64,000 nucleotides of DNA from Lentibacillus jeotgali (GCF_000224785.1 NZ_AGAV01000007.1:1-64000), one strand, 5' to 3'. Shown: positions 16,604-26,110, numbered from the stretch's first letter. A program made the numbers and translations. The notes: a model not told the origin generated them from the letters alone.

Positions 16604-17371
16604 TTGCATGAAAATATAGATTCACCTAATGAAAATTCCTCCAGTCAATATAAAGATATGAGTAGAAGTAATCAAATATGGATTGCAGCTCGTGTAGCTT
16701 TTCCAAAAACAGTCCCAATTTTTGCTGGATTTGTATTTTTGGGAATTGCTTACGGCCTCATGATGAATTCATTGGGCTTTAGTGCCATTTACCCCATTCT
16801 GATTAGTCTTATCGTGTTTGCAGGTTCCATGGAGTTTGTTGCAGCAAATTTATTGGTTGGTACTTTTAGTCCACTTACTGCTCTTTTTCTAACTCTGACG
16901 GTAAATGCACGGCATTTATTTTATGGTCTTTCCATGCTTGAAAAGTATGATGGCATCGGGAAGAAGAAGTGGTATATGGTGTATGGACTTTGCGACGAAG
17001 CCTTTGCAATCAATAGTACAATGGATGTACCGAAAAATATCGATAAAGGCTGGGTTATGTTTTTTGTCACACTGTTTAATCATTTCTATTGGGTATTAGG
17101 TGCAACTCTAGGCGGCATTTTTGGTTCTTTTGTCAATTTCAATATTGAAGGACTCGATTTTGTCATGACTGCCCTATTTGTAGTCATTTTTCTTGAACAA
17201 TGGATGAAGGAAGAAAAGCATACCAGTTCACTTGTAGGTCTGGGAGCTTCCATTGTCTGCCTGATTATTTTTGGCGGAAGTAAATTCATTATTCCTGCAA
17301 TGATAGCAATTTTAGGTCTCTTAACCCTGTTTAGAAAATCATTGGAGAAAGCCGAGGCTGAAGTCGTATGA
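16604..17371 (+). CDS. azlC: AzlC-family branched-chain amino acid exporter large subunit, 255 aa
   Basis: A TTG start at 16604 follows AGGGGGC. The product has about seven membrane helices with the AzlC landmarks: [37 protein letters not shown], and [15 protein letters not shown]. AzlC with AzlD forms a two-subunit permease that exports branched-chain amino acids and their analogues. The stop overlaps the azlD start by four bases, so the two are translationally coupled. The preceding Lrp regulator completes the operon. Confidence 0.9.
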   Translation: MHENIDSPNENSSSQYKDMSRSNQIWIAARVAFPKTVPIFAGFVFLGIAYGLMMNSLGFSAIYPILISLIVFAGSMEFVAANLLVGTFSPLTALFLTLTVNARHLFYGLSMLEKYDGIGKKKWYMVYGLCDEAFAINSTMDVPKNIDKGWVMFFVTLFNHFYWVLGATLGGIFGSFVNFNIEGLDFVMTALFVVIFLEQWMKEEKHTSSLVGLGASIVCLIIFGGSKFIIPAMIAILGLLTLFRKSLEKAEAEVV

Positions 17372-17700
17372 CGATGAGTATATCTCAGCAGATTATTGTG
17401 ATTGCCATGGTTGTTTTAGGTACAGTTATCACAAGGTTTCTTCCATTTCTTGTGTTCCCATCCGGTAAACCGACACCGAACTATATACAGTATCTCGGTA
17501 AAGTATTACCAGCAGCGGTATTAGGCCTTTTGGTTATTTATTGTTTTAAAGATGTGAGCTTTTTATCGGGAAATCATGGTATCCCTGAAATTATTGGGGT
17601 ATCAGTCGTTACATTGCTTCACTATTGGAAGAAGAATATGCTTCTCTCCATAGCTGGAGGAACAATTGTATACATGCTCTTGGTTCAAATGATTTTTTAA
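17368..17700 (+). CDS. azlD: AzlD-family branched-chain amino acid exporter small subunit, 110 aa
   Basis: The protein has four membrane helices and the AzlD pattern ([32 protein letters not shown], final [14 protein letters not shown]). Its ATG overlaps the stop of azlC. Partner of AzlC in the inner membrane. Confidence 0.9.
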   Translation: MTMSISQQIIVIAMVVLGTVITRFLPFLVFPSGKPTPNYIQYLGKVLPAAVLGLLVIYCFKDVSFLSGNHGIPEIIGVSVVTLLHYWKKNMLLSIAGGTIVYMLLVQMIF

Positions 17701-17792
17701 TTACATTGACGATAAAAGAATTACAGGTATTTTGGATACATTTTATGAAATAGATAGGAGTAAAAAATAAAGTAAAGAAGGGGTGGATAATA

Positions 17793-18248
17793 GTGGGGAA
17801 GAGAATTGATGAGCTTCAAATTCACGAAAAACACTACGTACAAATCCGGGAGCAAGTGAAAAACGACCCATATGCTCAGGCGTTAGGTATCCAGTTAACA
17901 AAATTAGAAGCTGGTTTTGCAGAAGCCGTGCTAGATGTGCAAAGCCATATGGTAAATGCATATAGAACTGTTCATGGGGCAGTTATTTATGCTTTAGCAG
18001 ATCATGCATTTTCTGCCGCCTGTAACGCATATGGAAGAACATCATTGGGACTCTCGACAACCATTCAGTTTATTGAATCTGCAAAACCTGGTGACAAGAT
18101 AGTTGCACGTACAACGGAAATAAAACGAAATTATCGTACCGGGTTCTACCGAACTGACATTTATCATGGGCAAAATCTGATTGCTACCATGGATGCTGTT
18201 TCGTACCGTAAAGGTCAATTTTTTATTGAACTGGACGAGCAAGAATAA
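17793..18248 (+). CDS. PaaI-family hotdog-fold thioesterase, 151 aa
   Basis: The GTG start at 17793 follows AAGGGGTGG. The hotdog motif HGAVIYALADHAFSAACN contains the conserved HGG-like HGA and the catalytic Asp of PaaI-type acyl-CoA thioesterases. The strands that follow (GLSTTIQFIESAKPGDKI) fit the fold. Family members hydrolyse aryl- or acyl-CoA esters, for instance phenylacetyl-CoA pathway intermediates. It stands 93 bases after azlD, and no phenylacetate genes lie near. Confidence 0.85.
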   Translation: MGKRIDELQIHEKHYVQIREQVKNDPYAQALGIQLTKLEAGFAEAVLDVQSHMVNAYRTVHGAVIYALADHAFSAACNAYGRTSLGLSTTIQFIESAKPGDKIVARTTEIKRNYRTGFYRTDIYHGQNLIATMDAVSYRKGQFFIELDEQE

Positions 18249-18273
18249 GTAGTGCAATTTGAACACTACTTGT

Positions 18274-18318
18274 TCAATCAACGGGCGCCATTCTGAATAA
18301 AACTGTGGCCACTATCAC
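18274..18318 (+). repeat. Dispersed palindromic repeat copy
   Basis: TCAATCAACGGGCGCCATTC, TGAATAAAAC and TGTGGCCAC: left arm, centre and a weak right arm, 25 bases after the thioesterase stop codon. Confidence 0.65.
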
Positions 18319-18381
18319 TTTAAAAGTCCATTTTCTGGAAGTATATTTGTTGGCACAATCGGGTCGGTCTTTGTTTTAACA

Positions 18382-18430
18382 GAATCAACAAAAGGTTGAC
18401 CTTAACAAAGTCACCCTTTTTGTTGACTCT
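18382..18430 (-). terminator. Terminator overlapping the end of the DUF3231 gene
   Basis: GAATCAACAAAAGGTTGAC and GTCACCCTTTTTGTTGACTC pair around CTTAACAAA; read leftwards the stem is followed by T-rich sequence. It overlaps the last codons of the leftward gene. Confidence 0.65.
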
Positions 18431-19427
18431 TCGCTAATTTTTTAGGATCTTTTATTCCAGGTGGTTGTTCCAGCCAATTATGTTTAATCATGATATTAGC
18501 TCCACTTTTGGCAAGCCGAGAAATCTCAAATGATAATCGTTCATAGTTAATCATCAAATCACTTCGTTGACTGGTAGATGCAGCAGTAGAATAATTCCCC
18601 ATTCCTGCAGATATAAGCAAATTCATGTGAAACATCATTAATTTATCTGAAAAAGTTTGAGTTGTAGAGCCACTTACACTTACATTGGACTGTGCAGATT
18701 CAACATCATCTTGCAAAAGTGTATCTGTAAAAATTTTTAGATGCTTTTTCGAGATGTCCCTTCCACGAATCATGTAATCCTGTACATCTTTAGATGGCGA
18801 CGTTTGTGCAAATGCAATGCATAAGTGCATCCCTATTGAATTTGTTAGGATGTTCTGATACAAATGGGAAATCTCAACAGCATTTAATGGCCGTTTATCA
18901 CTGAATGGGTTTAAGCCGATTAAATACTTTTTACTGTCAACATAGTCTGTTTCTTTGGGAACTTCCATATAAGGGTGTCTGGCAATTAATCCCTTGGAAA
19001 GACCCGTTTCGAGTGATTGTTTATAAAGGTTACTGGTGTCATTTAACGCCTGCACAAAATAGTTACATACATCATCCCGGTAACTCATCGAAACAAAACC
19101 GCTGTATATTAACATTCCAGCCTTCGCCATATGATTCACATACATTAAACAAAGTGTGTCTGAAAAAAGCCACGGTGCGTTCATGTTTACATCTTGTTCT
19201 GTAAACCCATTTGGAATAGTGAATTGTTCATTTTCAAAAATAGGTACTAATGTATTCAAATGGTTGGACGAAATATCATAGGCATACTGCACAACAGGTT
19301 TTATATCTTCATCTTGAATGTGCTTCAACATAAAACCCAGTACTTGCTTCGACATACTATCATTCATATAGCCAGTCCAAAGAGAACCAATTTCTGATGA
19401 TGTTAGGGGAATATTCGCTTCATTCAT
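18411..19427 (-). CDS. DUF3231-family protein, 338 aa
   Basis: Starting at the ATG at 19427 places AAGGAAGG correctly; an in-frame ATG ten codons earlier lacks it. The protein has two similar halves, each beginning with a LTSSEIGSLWTGYM- or LNAVEISHLYQNIL-like segment followed by a four-helix bundle. This is the DUF3231 layout, common in Bacilli and related in fold to spore-coat CotF-like ferritin-type bundles. The function is unknown; the family often appears in sporulating species. Confidence 0.85.
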   Translation of the reverse strand: MNEANIPLTSSEIGSLWTGYMNDSMSKQVLGFMLKHIQDEDIKPVVQYAYDISSNHLNTLVPIFENEQFTIPNGFTEQDVNMNAPWLFSDTLCLMYVNHMAKAGMLIYSGFVSMSYRDDVCNYFVQALNDTSNLYKQSLETGLSKGLIARHPYMEVPKETDYVDSKKYLIGLNPFSDKRPLNAVEISHLYQNILTNSIGMHLCIAFAQTSPSKDVQDYMIRGRDISKKHLKIFTDTLLQDDVESAQSNVSVSGSTTQTFSDKLMMFHMNLLISAGMGNYSTAASTSQRSDLMINYERLSFEISRLAKSGANIMIKHNWLEQPPGIKDPKKLAKSQQKG

Positions 19428-19555
19428 TAAGTAACCTTCCTTTGAGAATATATTCATGTAGGTTTATTATTTACATTAATACGGATTTTATTAACAGAGG
19501 TGCACAAACGATTCAAAAGGGTAAGCGCACTATAGAAAACTTACATAAAATTATT

Positions 19556-19618
19556 CTGTAAACGGGCGCTTTTCCCTAATAAGGAACAGCGCCATTAGCA
19601 TATAAGGGTGAACAAAGT
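19556..19618 (+). repeat. Dispersed palindromic repeat, full copy
   Basis: GTAAACGGGCGCTTTTCCC, TAATAAGGAACA, GCGCCATTAG and CATATAAGGGTGAA: both arms (GGGCGC and GCGCC) and the tail are present. Confidence 0.75.
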
Positions 19619-19685
19619 AAAATATCAAACATGAAATTTCGGGGCTTATGAGCTCAGGTTATTAAGATAATCCTAGAAATAGAAA

Positions 19686-19716
19686 GAAAGCCGAGCCTCA
19701 AGATTGCCCGGCTTCT
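19686..19716 (-). terminator. Terminator overlapping the end of the MFS gene
   Basis: AAAGCCGAGCCTC and CCCGGCTT pair; leftwards the stem is followed by TTTCTTTCT. The stop codon of the leftward gene is within the hairpin. Confidence 0.6.
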
Positions 19717-20894
19717 CCGTGCGTCTGGAATAACGATTTGTCTTCAACTCTGTGCATGAAAAGTGTGAGAAGCACTCCAAACATCATCATACCTGCGGCT
19801 ACAAAGGTGATCATGGTATACGTTAATCCAGTGTTTAGCAATATGGTTCCCAATGTTGCACCAATGGAATTGGCCAAATTAAAGACGGAGGCTGCAATGG
19901 TTCCTGATAAGGATGGTGCTTCGGGTGCACCAATAATAATCTTGGAATTTAAGATGGGCACGACTCCAAACGCTCCTGCACCAAACAAGAAGCACATCAC
20001 AAATGTTAAGGGAGCGTATGGGAGTAAGAAAGTAAACAACGCAAGTATGACCGCAAATATGCCCAAGGCTGCCATAAGTCGTTCTGTTAGACGAGGGGGT
20101 TGAAATTTACCGGAAACAAGGTTTCCAACGACACCACCAAGTCCGAAGAAAAATAACCCGGTCGTAATGCCAGTAACGCCAAAATCAGCAAATTCCTGCA
20201 TCATTGGTTCTATAAACGTATATGCGGTAAAATTCCCAGAAAAGCCAAACACAATAATGGCAATCACCATGAGTGCATTTTTATTTTTAAAGATTCCAAG
20301 TTCTTTTTTCAATTTCGGGGCTTCCGTTGCTTTAAAATTTGGTGTAACAAACAAAAGGCCAACAAACGTCAAAACCCCAAGGATAGCTATAAACCAAAAA
20401 ACAAGTCTCCAGTCAAGCGCTCCCCCGAGAAATGAACCAAAAGGAACACCAAGCATGACGGCCATCGTGAGCCCACCTTGAACGGCAACAATCGCACTTG
20501 TTCGTTCTTCTGGTTTAGATATATTCACAGCCAAATTCATACATACGCCGAAGAATGGTGCGTGCATGGTTGCCGATAATAGTCGGGATAGTAATAAGAC
20601 CTCAAAGTTTGGTGCGGTGGCAGCAATGATATTGCTCATGATAAATACACCCGCCAGCGCTAGGAGAAGCGGTTTGGGTGGAAATTTAATCGTTGTCATG
20701 CGAAGGAGTGGCCCAAAGATGGCTACGCTGATCGCGTAGACACTCAGTAGCAATCCTGTCGTTGACACATTCACGTTTAAATCTGCAGCAAACTGTGTCA
20801 ATAAACCTGTCACGACGTATTCTGTCATCCCAATGGCAAAAGTACCAAGCATAAATACGGTTAGGATCATGTTTCTTGAGAAGTTTAAGCGCAT
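19698..20894 (-). CDS. MFS transporter, DHA1/AraJ-like, 398 aa
   Basis: Twelve membrane helices with the DHA1 pattern: FMLGTFAIGMTEYVVTGLL in helix 1, the GPLLRMTTIKFPPKPLLL loop 2-3, and GVPFGSFLGGALDWRLVF (motif C region) at helix 5-6. This is the arrangement of YdhP/AraJ/PbuE-like exporters of sugars, purines or drugs. The ATG at 20894 fits AAGGAAAGGG better than the GTG three codons earlier. The gene stands alone; the substrate is not predictable. Confidence 0.85.
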   Translation of the reverse strand: MRLNFSRNMILTVFMLGTFAIGMTEYVVTGLLTQFAADLNVNVSTTGLLLSVYAISVAIFGPLLRMTTIKFPPKPLLLALAGVFIMSNIIAATAPNFEVLLLSRLLSATMHAPFFGVCMNLAVNISKPEERTSAIVAVQGGLTMAVMLGVPFGSFLGGALDWRLVFWFIAILGVLTFVGLLFVTPNFKATEAPKLKKELGIFKNKNALMVIAIIVFGFSGNFTAYTFIEPMMQEFADFGVTGITTGLFFFGLGGVVGNLVSGKFQPPRLTERLMAALGIFAVILALFTFLLPYAPLTFVMCFLFGAGAFGVVPILNSKIIIGAPEAPSLSGTIAASVFNLANSIGATLGTILLNTGLTYTMITFVAAGMMMFGVLLTLFMHRVEDKSLFQTHGEAGQS

Positions 20895-21331
20895 TATAGG
20901 CACACCCTTTCCTTAGCTTTTTTAATCACGAATAGCTATGTTACTCCTTTGATGGGTCGATGTCTAGGTAATTTTCGGAAAAAATTAAAGAAGTAATTTT
21001 GGCAACAAAGAGGATTATGGAAATGGCCATGGGGATATCATTTTAAGCGTTAAATGGAATAGAATATGATTTCAATTCATTCAAGCGAATTTGGCTAAAT
21101 TAAGTATATTGTGGTCTGTCTGACTTTCTTGTGAATTACTTTTACTCCAGATAAAAGGGAAGGTTGGCGTTCAATACCAGTTAATATAAGCCCTGCCTTT
21201 CTTCATGAAACGGACGCCTATCTGGAATAAGGAAAGATACGCTAAACACATCATTTCCTGACTCTCACTAAACTTATTGTACAACTCCTAATAATGTGTT
21301 TTCATAAAGTGAGAAATTTAAAAAATTATTC
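20895..21331. other. Intergenic region without a gene
   Basis: About 440 bases with no plausible gene. It contains a copy of the dispersed repeat at 21205-21245 and should hold the promoter of the thiamine-controlled tenA transcript; no strong -35/-10 pair stands out. Confidence 0.5.
21205..21245 (+). repeat. Dispersed palindromic repeat copy
   Basis: TGAAACGGACGCCTATCTGG, AATAAGGAAAGATACGC: left arm and centre, right arm weak. Confidence 0.6.
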
Positions 21332-21332
21332 A

Positions 21333-21418
21333 CTAGGGGAGCCGTTTGAAGGGCTGAGAAAAGCTTAGCTTTGACCCTTGGAACCTGATCTGGTTCATAC
21401 CAGCGTAGGGAAGTGGAG
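21333..21418 (+). promoter_or_regulatory. TPP (THI-box) riboswitch
   Basis: The aptamer shows all the conserved parts of the thiamine pyrophosphate riboswitch: AGGGGAGCC, GGGCTGAGA, GACCCTTGGAACCTGATCTG and CATACCAGCGTAGGGAAG. It lies 100 bases before tenA and is followed by a terminator hairpin, so ligand binding should stop transcription. Confidence 0.97.
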
Positions 21419-21451
21419 TTACAAGTCATATCTGATACTGTATATATGACC

Positions 21452-21486
21452 AGTCGCTCTGTTTCCTCTAGGGCGACTCTTTTTCG
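21452..21486 (+). terminator. Riboswitch-controlled terminator before tenA
   Basis: AGTCGCTCT and AGGGCGACT pair and are followed by CTTTTTC; this is the expression platform of the TPP riboswitch. Confidence 0.85.
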
Positions 21487-21518
21487 CTTCTCTGGTGGAT
21501 ATAAATGGAGGGGATTTT

Positions 21519-22208
21519 ATGCGTTTTTCAGAGTCGTTGAGAGAATCCACAAAGCAAAGCTGGGAGTTAAGCTTAAATCATCCGTTTGTACAGGGGATTG
21601 TCAACGGAGACTTGCCACTGGAAACTTTCAAAAACTACATTATGCAGGACATCTATTATCTAAAACATTATGGCAAGGTGCATGCCTTCGCAGCAGCACA
21701 TGCAGATGACTTTCATGTTTCCGCTCAACTGGCCGAAAAAGCAAAATATACAGCAGAAGCAGAGCTGACAGTGCACAAGGAGCATGCTAAAATATTAAAG
21801 ATAACCGATGAAGAGCTGGAAAATTTCAGACCGGCACCAACCGTCTATGCTTACACATCCCACTTATACCGGGCGGCGTTATCCGGAAGCCTGGGCCAAA
21901 TAGTATCAGCTATGCTGCCATGTTACTGGCTTTATGCTGATATTGGTTTAAAATATAGGGATGCAAAACCGGAAGAAAAAATCTATCAAAACTGGCTGAA
22001 TATGTATGCTGATGACTGGTTCCAGGAATCAACCCAGGAAATGATTGACTTGTTGGATGAATTAGTTGAAAAGGCTGGCGAAGCAGAGAAGGAAAAAATT
22101 AAGAATCAGTTTATTATCGCCAAAGAATATGAACTTGCCTTTTGGGAGATGTCCTACACCTTTGAAACATGGCTTTCTGAAAAAGTAAAGGAAGCAAGAT
22201 CTAAATAA
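21519..22208 (+). CDS. tenA: Thiaminase II / aminopyrimidine aminohydrolase TenA, 229 aa
   Basis: GGAGGGGA sits before the ATG at 21519. The protein has the TenA landmarks: the N-terminal HPFVQGIVNGDLP, HAFAAAHADDFH, the catalytic Cys135 in MLPCYWLYADIG, and the C-terminal ELAFWEMSYTFETW with the catalytic Glu. TenA hydrolyses aminomethyl-aminopyrimidine (salvage of degraded thiamine) and thiamine itself. Control by the TPP riboswitch directly upstream confirms the role. No other thiamine salvage gene follows. Confidence 0.95.
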   Translation: MRFSESLRESTKQSWELSLNHPFVQGIVNGDLPLETFKNYIMQDIYYLKHYGKVHAFAAAHADDFHVSAQLAEKAKYTAEAELTVHKEHAKILKITDEELENFRPAPTVYAYTSHLYRAALSGSLGQIVSAMLPCYWLYADIGLKYRDAKPEEKIYQNWLNMYADDWFQESTQEMIDLLDELVEKAGEAEKEKIKNQFIIAKEYELAFWEMSYTFETWLSEKVKEARSK

Positions 22209-22239
22209 AAGATCATGGTTATTGGGTTTGGGATATATG

Positions 22240-22312
22240 TTGCACAACGAAGGGCGCCATTCCGGAAAAAGACTTGGCGCCCGTTCCATACATAAGGGCC
22301 ATTTTGTGAGAT
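22240..22312 (+). repeat. Dispersed palindromic repeat, best full copy
   Basis: AACGAAGGGCGCCATTCC, GGAAAAAGACT, TGGCGCCCGTTCC and ATACATAAGGGCCATTTTG. GGGCGCCA and TGGCGCCC are perfect complements, and the centre ATTCCGGAA is itself palindromic. It lies about 30 bases after tenA. Confidence 0.85.
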
Positions 22313-22352
22313 AACTCTTTTGTAATACGAATGGACAATAAGGGTGGGGATA

Positions 22353-22655
22353 ATGTTGCAAGATGAGAAAAAGTACTCTTGGTTGAGCTATGCATCTTTT
22401 GGATCAGGAATTTTGTCTACCGTTATAACTTTTCCTTTTTTTTCCAGCGTACTACCTTGGGTTTTATTACGAACAGTGTATTTAGTAGTAATTAGCGCTC
22501 CTATTTCTATAATACTTGGCATAATAGCTTTAAGGAAAAAAGGCGAGAAAAGGTTATTAGCTAATATAGGTATAACCTTAGGATTAATAACTGGAATTGC
22601 TTTGTTCTTTTTTATTGGATTTATTTGGCTTATAACTCCTGTTCATCCAAATTAA
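22353..22655 (+). CDS. Small membrane protein, DUF4190-like, 100 aa
   Basis: GGTGGGGA precedes the ATG at 22353. The protein has three membrane helices; the central part ISIILGIIALRKKGEKRLLANIGITLGL resembles the DUF4190 arrangement (helix, GIIALRR..G loop, ANIGI-helix). The function is unknown. Confidence 0.65.
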   Translation: MLQDEKKYSWLSYASFGSGILSTVITFPFFSSVLPWVLLRTVYLVVISAPISIILGIIALRKKGEKRLLANIGITLGLITGIALFFFIGFIWLITPVHPN

Positions 22656-22865
22656 AAACTGGAGTGCTTCAATGGTTTTTTGCATTAAAGTAAAAAAGGT
22701 GTTTGTGGTGAAATTGGAATTGTACCGCAATCGGGTCGCTTTCCTGGAACAACAAGGATTGAAGTTCAGTGCTCGAAAATGTTTAACAGCTTAGGTGTTG
22801 GGTAATTTATAATATGTTACAATCTTTCTCCTCAAAACATTCACATATAACGGAAAGGATATGTT

Positions 22866-24377
22866 ATGAAGAAAAACGAGACTTATAAAAATCCGGTGTT
22901 TTTTGTTTCGGCAATTATTGTTGGCTTGTTAGTTATCATTGGTGCTTTCATACCAGAACAATTTGGCACAGTGGCCCAGACACTTTTTGATTTTACAACG
23001 GTTAATTTTGGGTGGTTTTATTTACTAGCAGTATTTATTATTATTCTTTTCCTAGTTGGAATTTCCATAAGTAAATATGGGATAACACGGTTAGGGCCTT
23101 CTGATTCACGCCCGGAATACCCGTTTTTTACATGGATTGGTATGCTGTTCTCGGCAGGCTTTGGCGTATCTCTTATTTTCTGGAGTGTCGCAGAACCGAT
23201 GAGTCACTTTTTTGAAACCCCGTTTCCTGGCATTGAGCCTCAGACAGAGGAAGCGGCTAGGGTGGCAATGGGTTATTCCTTTTTCCACTGGGGGATTAGT
23301 CAGTGGGCCGTTTTTGCGATTGCCGGACTGGCGATTGCTTTTCTTCAATTTCGAAAAAAAAGGCGTGGATTGGTTTCCGCTGCAATCGACCCCGTTGTCG
23401 GAAAAAACAGAGGTATAGCGCATACGGTGAATATATTGGCTGTCATCGCTACAGTCATGGGTGTTGCGACAACCATCGGGTTATCGTTTAGCCAGCTGAA
23501 TGGCGGATTGTCATCCGTATTTAATATTCCGAATAATCTTGGGGTCCAGGTAGTAATCGCTCTAATTATGCTGGCCTGCTATTTAATTTCTTCTGGTACG
23601 GGATTGGACCGAGGCATAAAATGGCTGAGCAACTTAAACCTGGGGCTGGCGCTCCTTATCATGTTAATTGTATTTTTACTTGGACCAACGATATTTATTT
23701 TAAACTCCTTTGTGCTGGGTTTAGGCGATTATATAGCTAATTTTGTTCAGTACAGTCTGCGCCTGACGCCATATACAGGCGGCGAATGGGTAAACCAATG
23801 GACAATATTCTATTGGGCATGGGCCATCGCTTGGTCTCCATTTGTAGGTGCATTTGTTGCAAGGGTATCCAAAGGCAGAACCATCCGTGAATTTGTAGCA
23901 GGTGTGATGGTAATACCCCCCGCTATTGCTTGTGTTTGGATTGCCGTATTTGGTGGAACTGCATTGTACAGTGATTTAAATAATGGGACACAAATTGCAG
24001 AGGCTGTTAACGAAGATGTAACAGTAGCCTTATTTGAAGCACTCGGCGTTGTGCCTTTTACAGACATCTTATCGATTATCTCGATATTGCTGATTTTTAC
24101 ATTTATGGTAACTTCCGCTGATTCTGCAACTTATATTTTAGGTACCATGACATCCAAAGGAAGTCTAAATCCGGCTATGATAACGAAAATAATCTGGGGT
24201 GTTCTTATTACGGCAATTGCCCTTGTATTATTATTTACAGGTGGATTAAATGCATTGCAAACAGCTTCATTAACAGCAGCTTTACCATTTACAGTCATCC
24301 TTCTGATCATGATTATATCGATATGGAAATCGATAAGAGCAGAATACAAACCGAAAGATAAAAACAGAAGCAGTTAA
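22866..24377 (+). CDS. BCCT-family betaine/carnitine/choline transporter, 503 aa
   Basis: Twelve membrane helices with the BCCT landmarks: FSAGFGVSLIFWSVAEPMSH, FFHWGISQWAVFAI, and the signature helix WAWAIAWSPFVGAFVARVSK GRTI. The length is normal for OpuD/BetL-like Na+-coupled glycine betaine carriers. The N-terminus is short, and the C-terminal tail (SIRAEYKPKDKNRSS) is shorter than in osmosensing BetP. GGAAAGGA precedes the ATG. It imports a quaternary ammonium osmoprotectant, but which one cannot be read. A GMC choline dehydrogenase-like gene lies elsewhere in the window. Confidence 0.93.
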   Translation: MKKNETYKNPVFFVSAIIVGLLVIIGAFIPEQFGTVAQTLFDFTTVNFGWFYLLAVFIIILFLVGISISKYGITRLGPSDSRPEYPFFTWIGMLFSAGFGVSLIFWSVAEPMSHFFETPFPGIEPQTEEAARVAMGYSFFHWGISQWAVFAIAGLAIAFLQFRKKRRGLVSAAIDPVVGKNRGIAHTVNILAVIATVMGVATTIGLSFSQLNGGLSSVFNIPNNLGVQVVIALIMLACYLISSGTGLDRGIKWLSNLNLGLALLIMLIVFLLGPTIFILNSFVLGLGDYIANFVQYSLRLTPYTGGEWVNQWTIFYWAWAIAWSPFVGAFVARVSKGRTIREFVAGVMVIPPAIACVWIAVFGGTALYSDLNNGTQIAEAVNEDVTVALFEALGVVPFTDILSIISILLIFTFMVTSADSATYILGTMTSKGSLNPAMITKIIWGVLITAIALVLLFTGGLNALQTASLTAALPFTVILLIMIISIWKSIRAEYKPKDKNRSS

Positions 24378-24871
24378 GAATCATTCCTTTGATTGCTTTT
24401 CTTTGCTTTGAGACTACTGATGTCGTAAAAACTCTTTGAACAAGTGATAATATTAAAATTGGTATGAAGATGATTATTTATTTTGAAATCAAATCTCCAA
24501 GAATACCAGCTAATAGCTGTCGACATTTGAAGGCTTCGTTTGTCAAAATAAGCTAGACAACCTGCCTACATCCATACGTGTCTGGTAGTCCAAGGACTTT
24601 TTGGGTACGTGGTTCCGCCTGTCGGTTGCTGAAGCGATTGGTGTAGGATCATTTTAAATTGGGTATAATAATTATGGACATCTTAGTGAGAGAGATGAAA
24701 GCATGAAATACTGGTAATGTGACCTGAGCTTGATGATTGACCGCGAGCTTTTTAACCGAAACCACTGTTTGGTGAAGACAGCCTGTTGGTCTTATATTGG
24801 CAGACGTGAAGGAAATATCTTTTTCTATCATTCTCAACTTACATGACAAAGATTTTAAAGGAGATGAGACT
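24378..24871. other. Intergenic region between the BCCT and aldo/keto reductase genes
   Basis: No gene is supported. At about 24502-24525 it holds AATACCAGCTAATAGCTGTC, which recurs with one change near 91-112. A -10-like TATAAT occurs at about 24664. Open frames reaching upstream of the reductase start lack a ribosome binding site. Confidence 0.45.
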
Positions 24872-25726
24872 TTGACTGTTGATAATAACAGTTTTATTTT
24901 AAATGATGGCTCAGTGCTTCCCCTTGTGGGATTAGGCACGATCGGCATTAACGGTGATCAAGGTACATTTGAAATTTTAAATGCCTTAAACACAGGATAC
25001 CGTTTAATCGATACTTCAACAAACTATGACAATGAAGGTATTGTCGGTGAAGCTGTGCGTCGATCCGCACTGCCCAGAGAAGAAATTTTAATCAGTACGA
25101 AATTGCCCGGCTCTTACCATGAATACGACAAGGCGTTTATCTTTATTCAGGAATCTTTACGACGCACTGGGTTAAAATATTTTGACAAGTATTTAATTCA
25201 TTGGCCGAATCCCAAAGACGGCAAATATGTAGAAGCTTGGAATGCTTTAGTGGATGCTCAAAAACAAGGATTAATCAGAACCATCGGTGTTTCAAACTTT
25301 GAACCAGAACATCTGGACAACATTATCGCGGAAACAGGTGTGACTCCTGCTACAAACCAGGTGGAGCGTCATCCGTATTTTAATAATAACCGTATGGTTG
25401 AGGAAGATGAAAAACGGGGTATTCTTACTGAATCCTGGAGCCCTTTTGGTCGGGGTTATCTGAATGACGTGCTGAAAAATGCCACAATTAAAGAAATTGC
25501 GGATAAATACGATAAAACTCCTGCACAGATTATTTTAAACTGGAACTATCAGGCCGGCGTATTTGCTGTTCCAAAATCGAGTAATCCAATGCATCAAAAA
25601 GATAATATCAATAATACCAACTTTGAATTAGCCCCTGAGGATATTGAAACAATCGATTCATTGGATAAAGGGGAAGCCGGCCGTGTAGAAGGGCAGGACC
25701 CCAACGAATATCATGAATATGTATAG
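24872..25726 (+). CDS. Aldo/keto reductase, 284 aa
   Basis: I start at the TTG at 24872 because AAAGGAGATGAG precedes it; an upstream extension has no such site. The protein has the AKR tetrad: Asp and Tyr in DTSTNYDNEGIVGEAV, Lys in ISTKLP, and His in YLIHWPNP. The barrel strands continue with IRTIGVSNFEPEHL, TNQVERHPYF, and the NADPH loop VPKSSNPMHQKDN. It is an NADPH-dependent carbonyl reductase of the 2,5-diketogluconate reductase-like group; the substrate is unknown. Confidence 0.93.
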   Translation: MTVDNNSFILNDGSVLPLVGLGTIGINGDQGTFEILNALNTGYRLIDTSTNYDNEGIVGEAVRRSALPREEILISTKLPGSYHEYDKAFIFIQESLRRTGLKYFDKYLIHWPNPKDGKYVEAWNALVDAQKQGLIRTIGVSNFEPEHLDNIIAETGVTPATNQVERHPYFNNNRMVEEDEKRGILTESWSPFGRGYLNDVLKNATIKEIADKYDKTPAQIILNWNYQAGVFAVPKSSNPMHQKDNINNTNFELAPEDIETIDSLDKGEAGRVEGQDPNEYHEYV

Positions 25727-25738
25727 AGGGGCCACTAT

Positions 25739-25855
25739 ATGAACATCGTACTGTATTCGATCCATGAAGGCGCTGCCGCTTCTGATATATGGTCATCGAT
25801 ATTCGGTTTGAAACTGAAAAACACACTATCAGAGTTAGATATTTTTGAGCAATAG
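25739..25855 (+). CDS. Short open frame after the reductase, 38 aa
   Basis: An ATG at 25739 follows AGAGGGGCC. The product (MNIVLYSIHEGAAASDIWSS to LDIFEQ) is not recognised and may be the remnant of a longer gene. Confidence 0.35.
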   Translation: MNIVLYSIHEGAAASDIWSSIFGLKLKNTLSELDIFEQ

Positions 25856-25907
25856 GTAAAAGGTGGGGCTGTTTTAAGTTGACCCATTTTTATCTTTAAA
25901 AATTGCT

Positions 25908-25955
25908 CCGTTAACGGACACCTATCTGGGATAAAAGGTGTCCTTTCTTTTTGTA
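25908..25955 (+). repeat. Dispersed palindromic repeat, terminator-like copy
   Basis: GTTAACGGACACCTATCTGG, GATAAAAGGTGTCC and TTTCTTTTTG: GGACACC and GGTGTCC pair perfectly and a T-rich run follows. Confidence 0.75.
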
Positions 25956-26029
25956 TTTTTTAGGAAATTGATTCTGACAAGGATTATTTAAAAGATTGTA
26001 GAAATTAATAGCAACTGGAGGTGGTAAGA

Positions 26030-26110
26030 ATGAAAGTTAAACCAATCGTTGCCAATGTGGAAACACAGGATATTTCAAAGGCTAAGCACAATAAAGGGGT
26101 TAGAAGATAA
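26030..26110 (+). CDS. Very small open frame coupled to the next gene, 26 aa
   Basis: A strong GGAGGTGG precedes the ATG at 26030. The product starts MKVKPIVANVETQDISKA. Its TAA overlaps the ATG of the next gene by one base. It resembles the beginning of a glyoxalase-type protein that has been cut short, or a leader peptide. Unknown. Confidence 0.4.
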   Translation: MKVKPIVANVETQDISKAKHNKGVRR

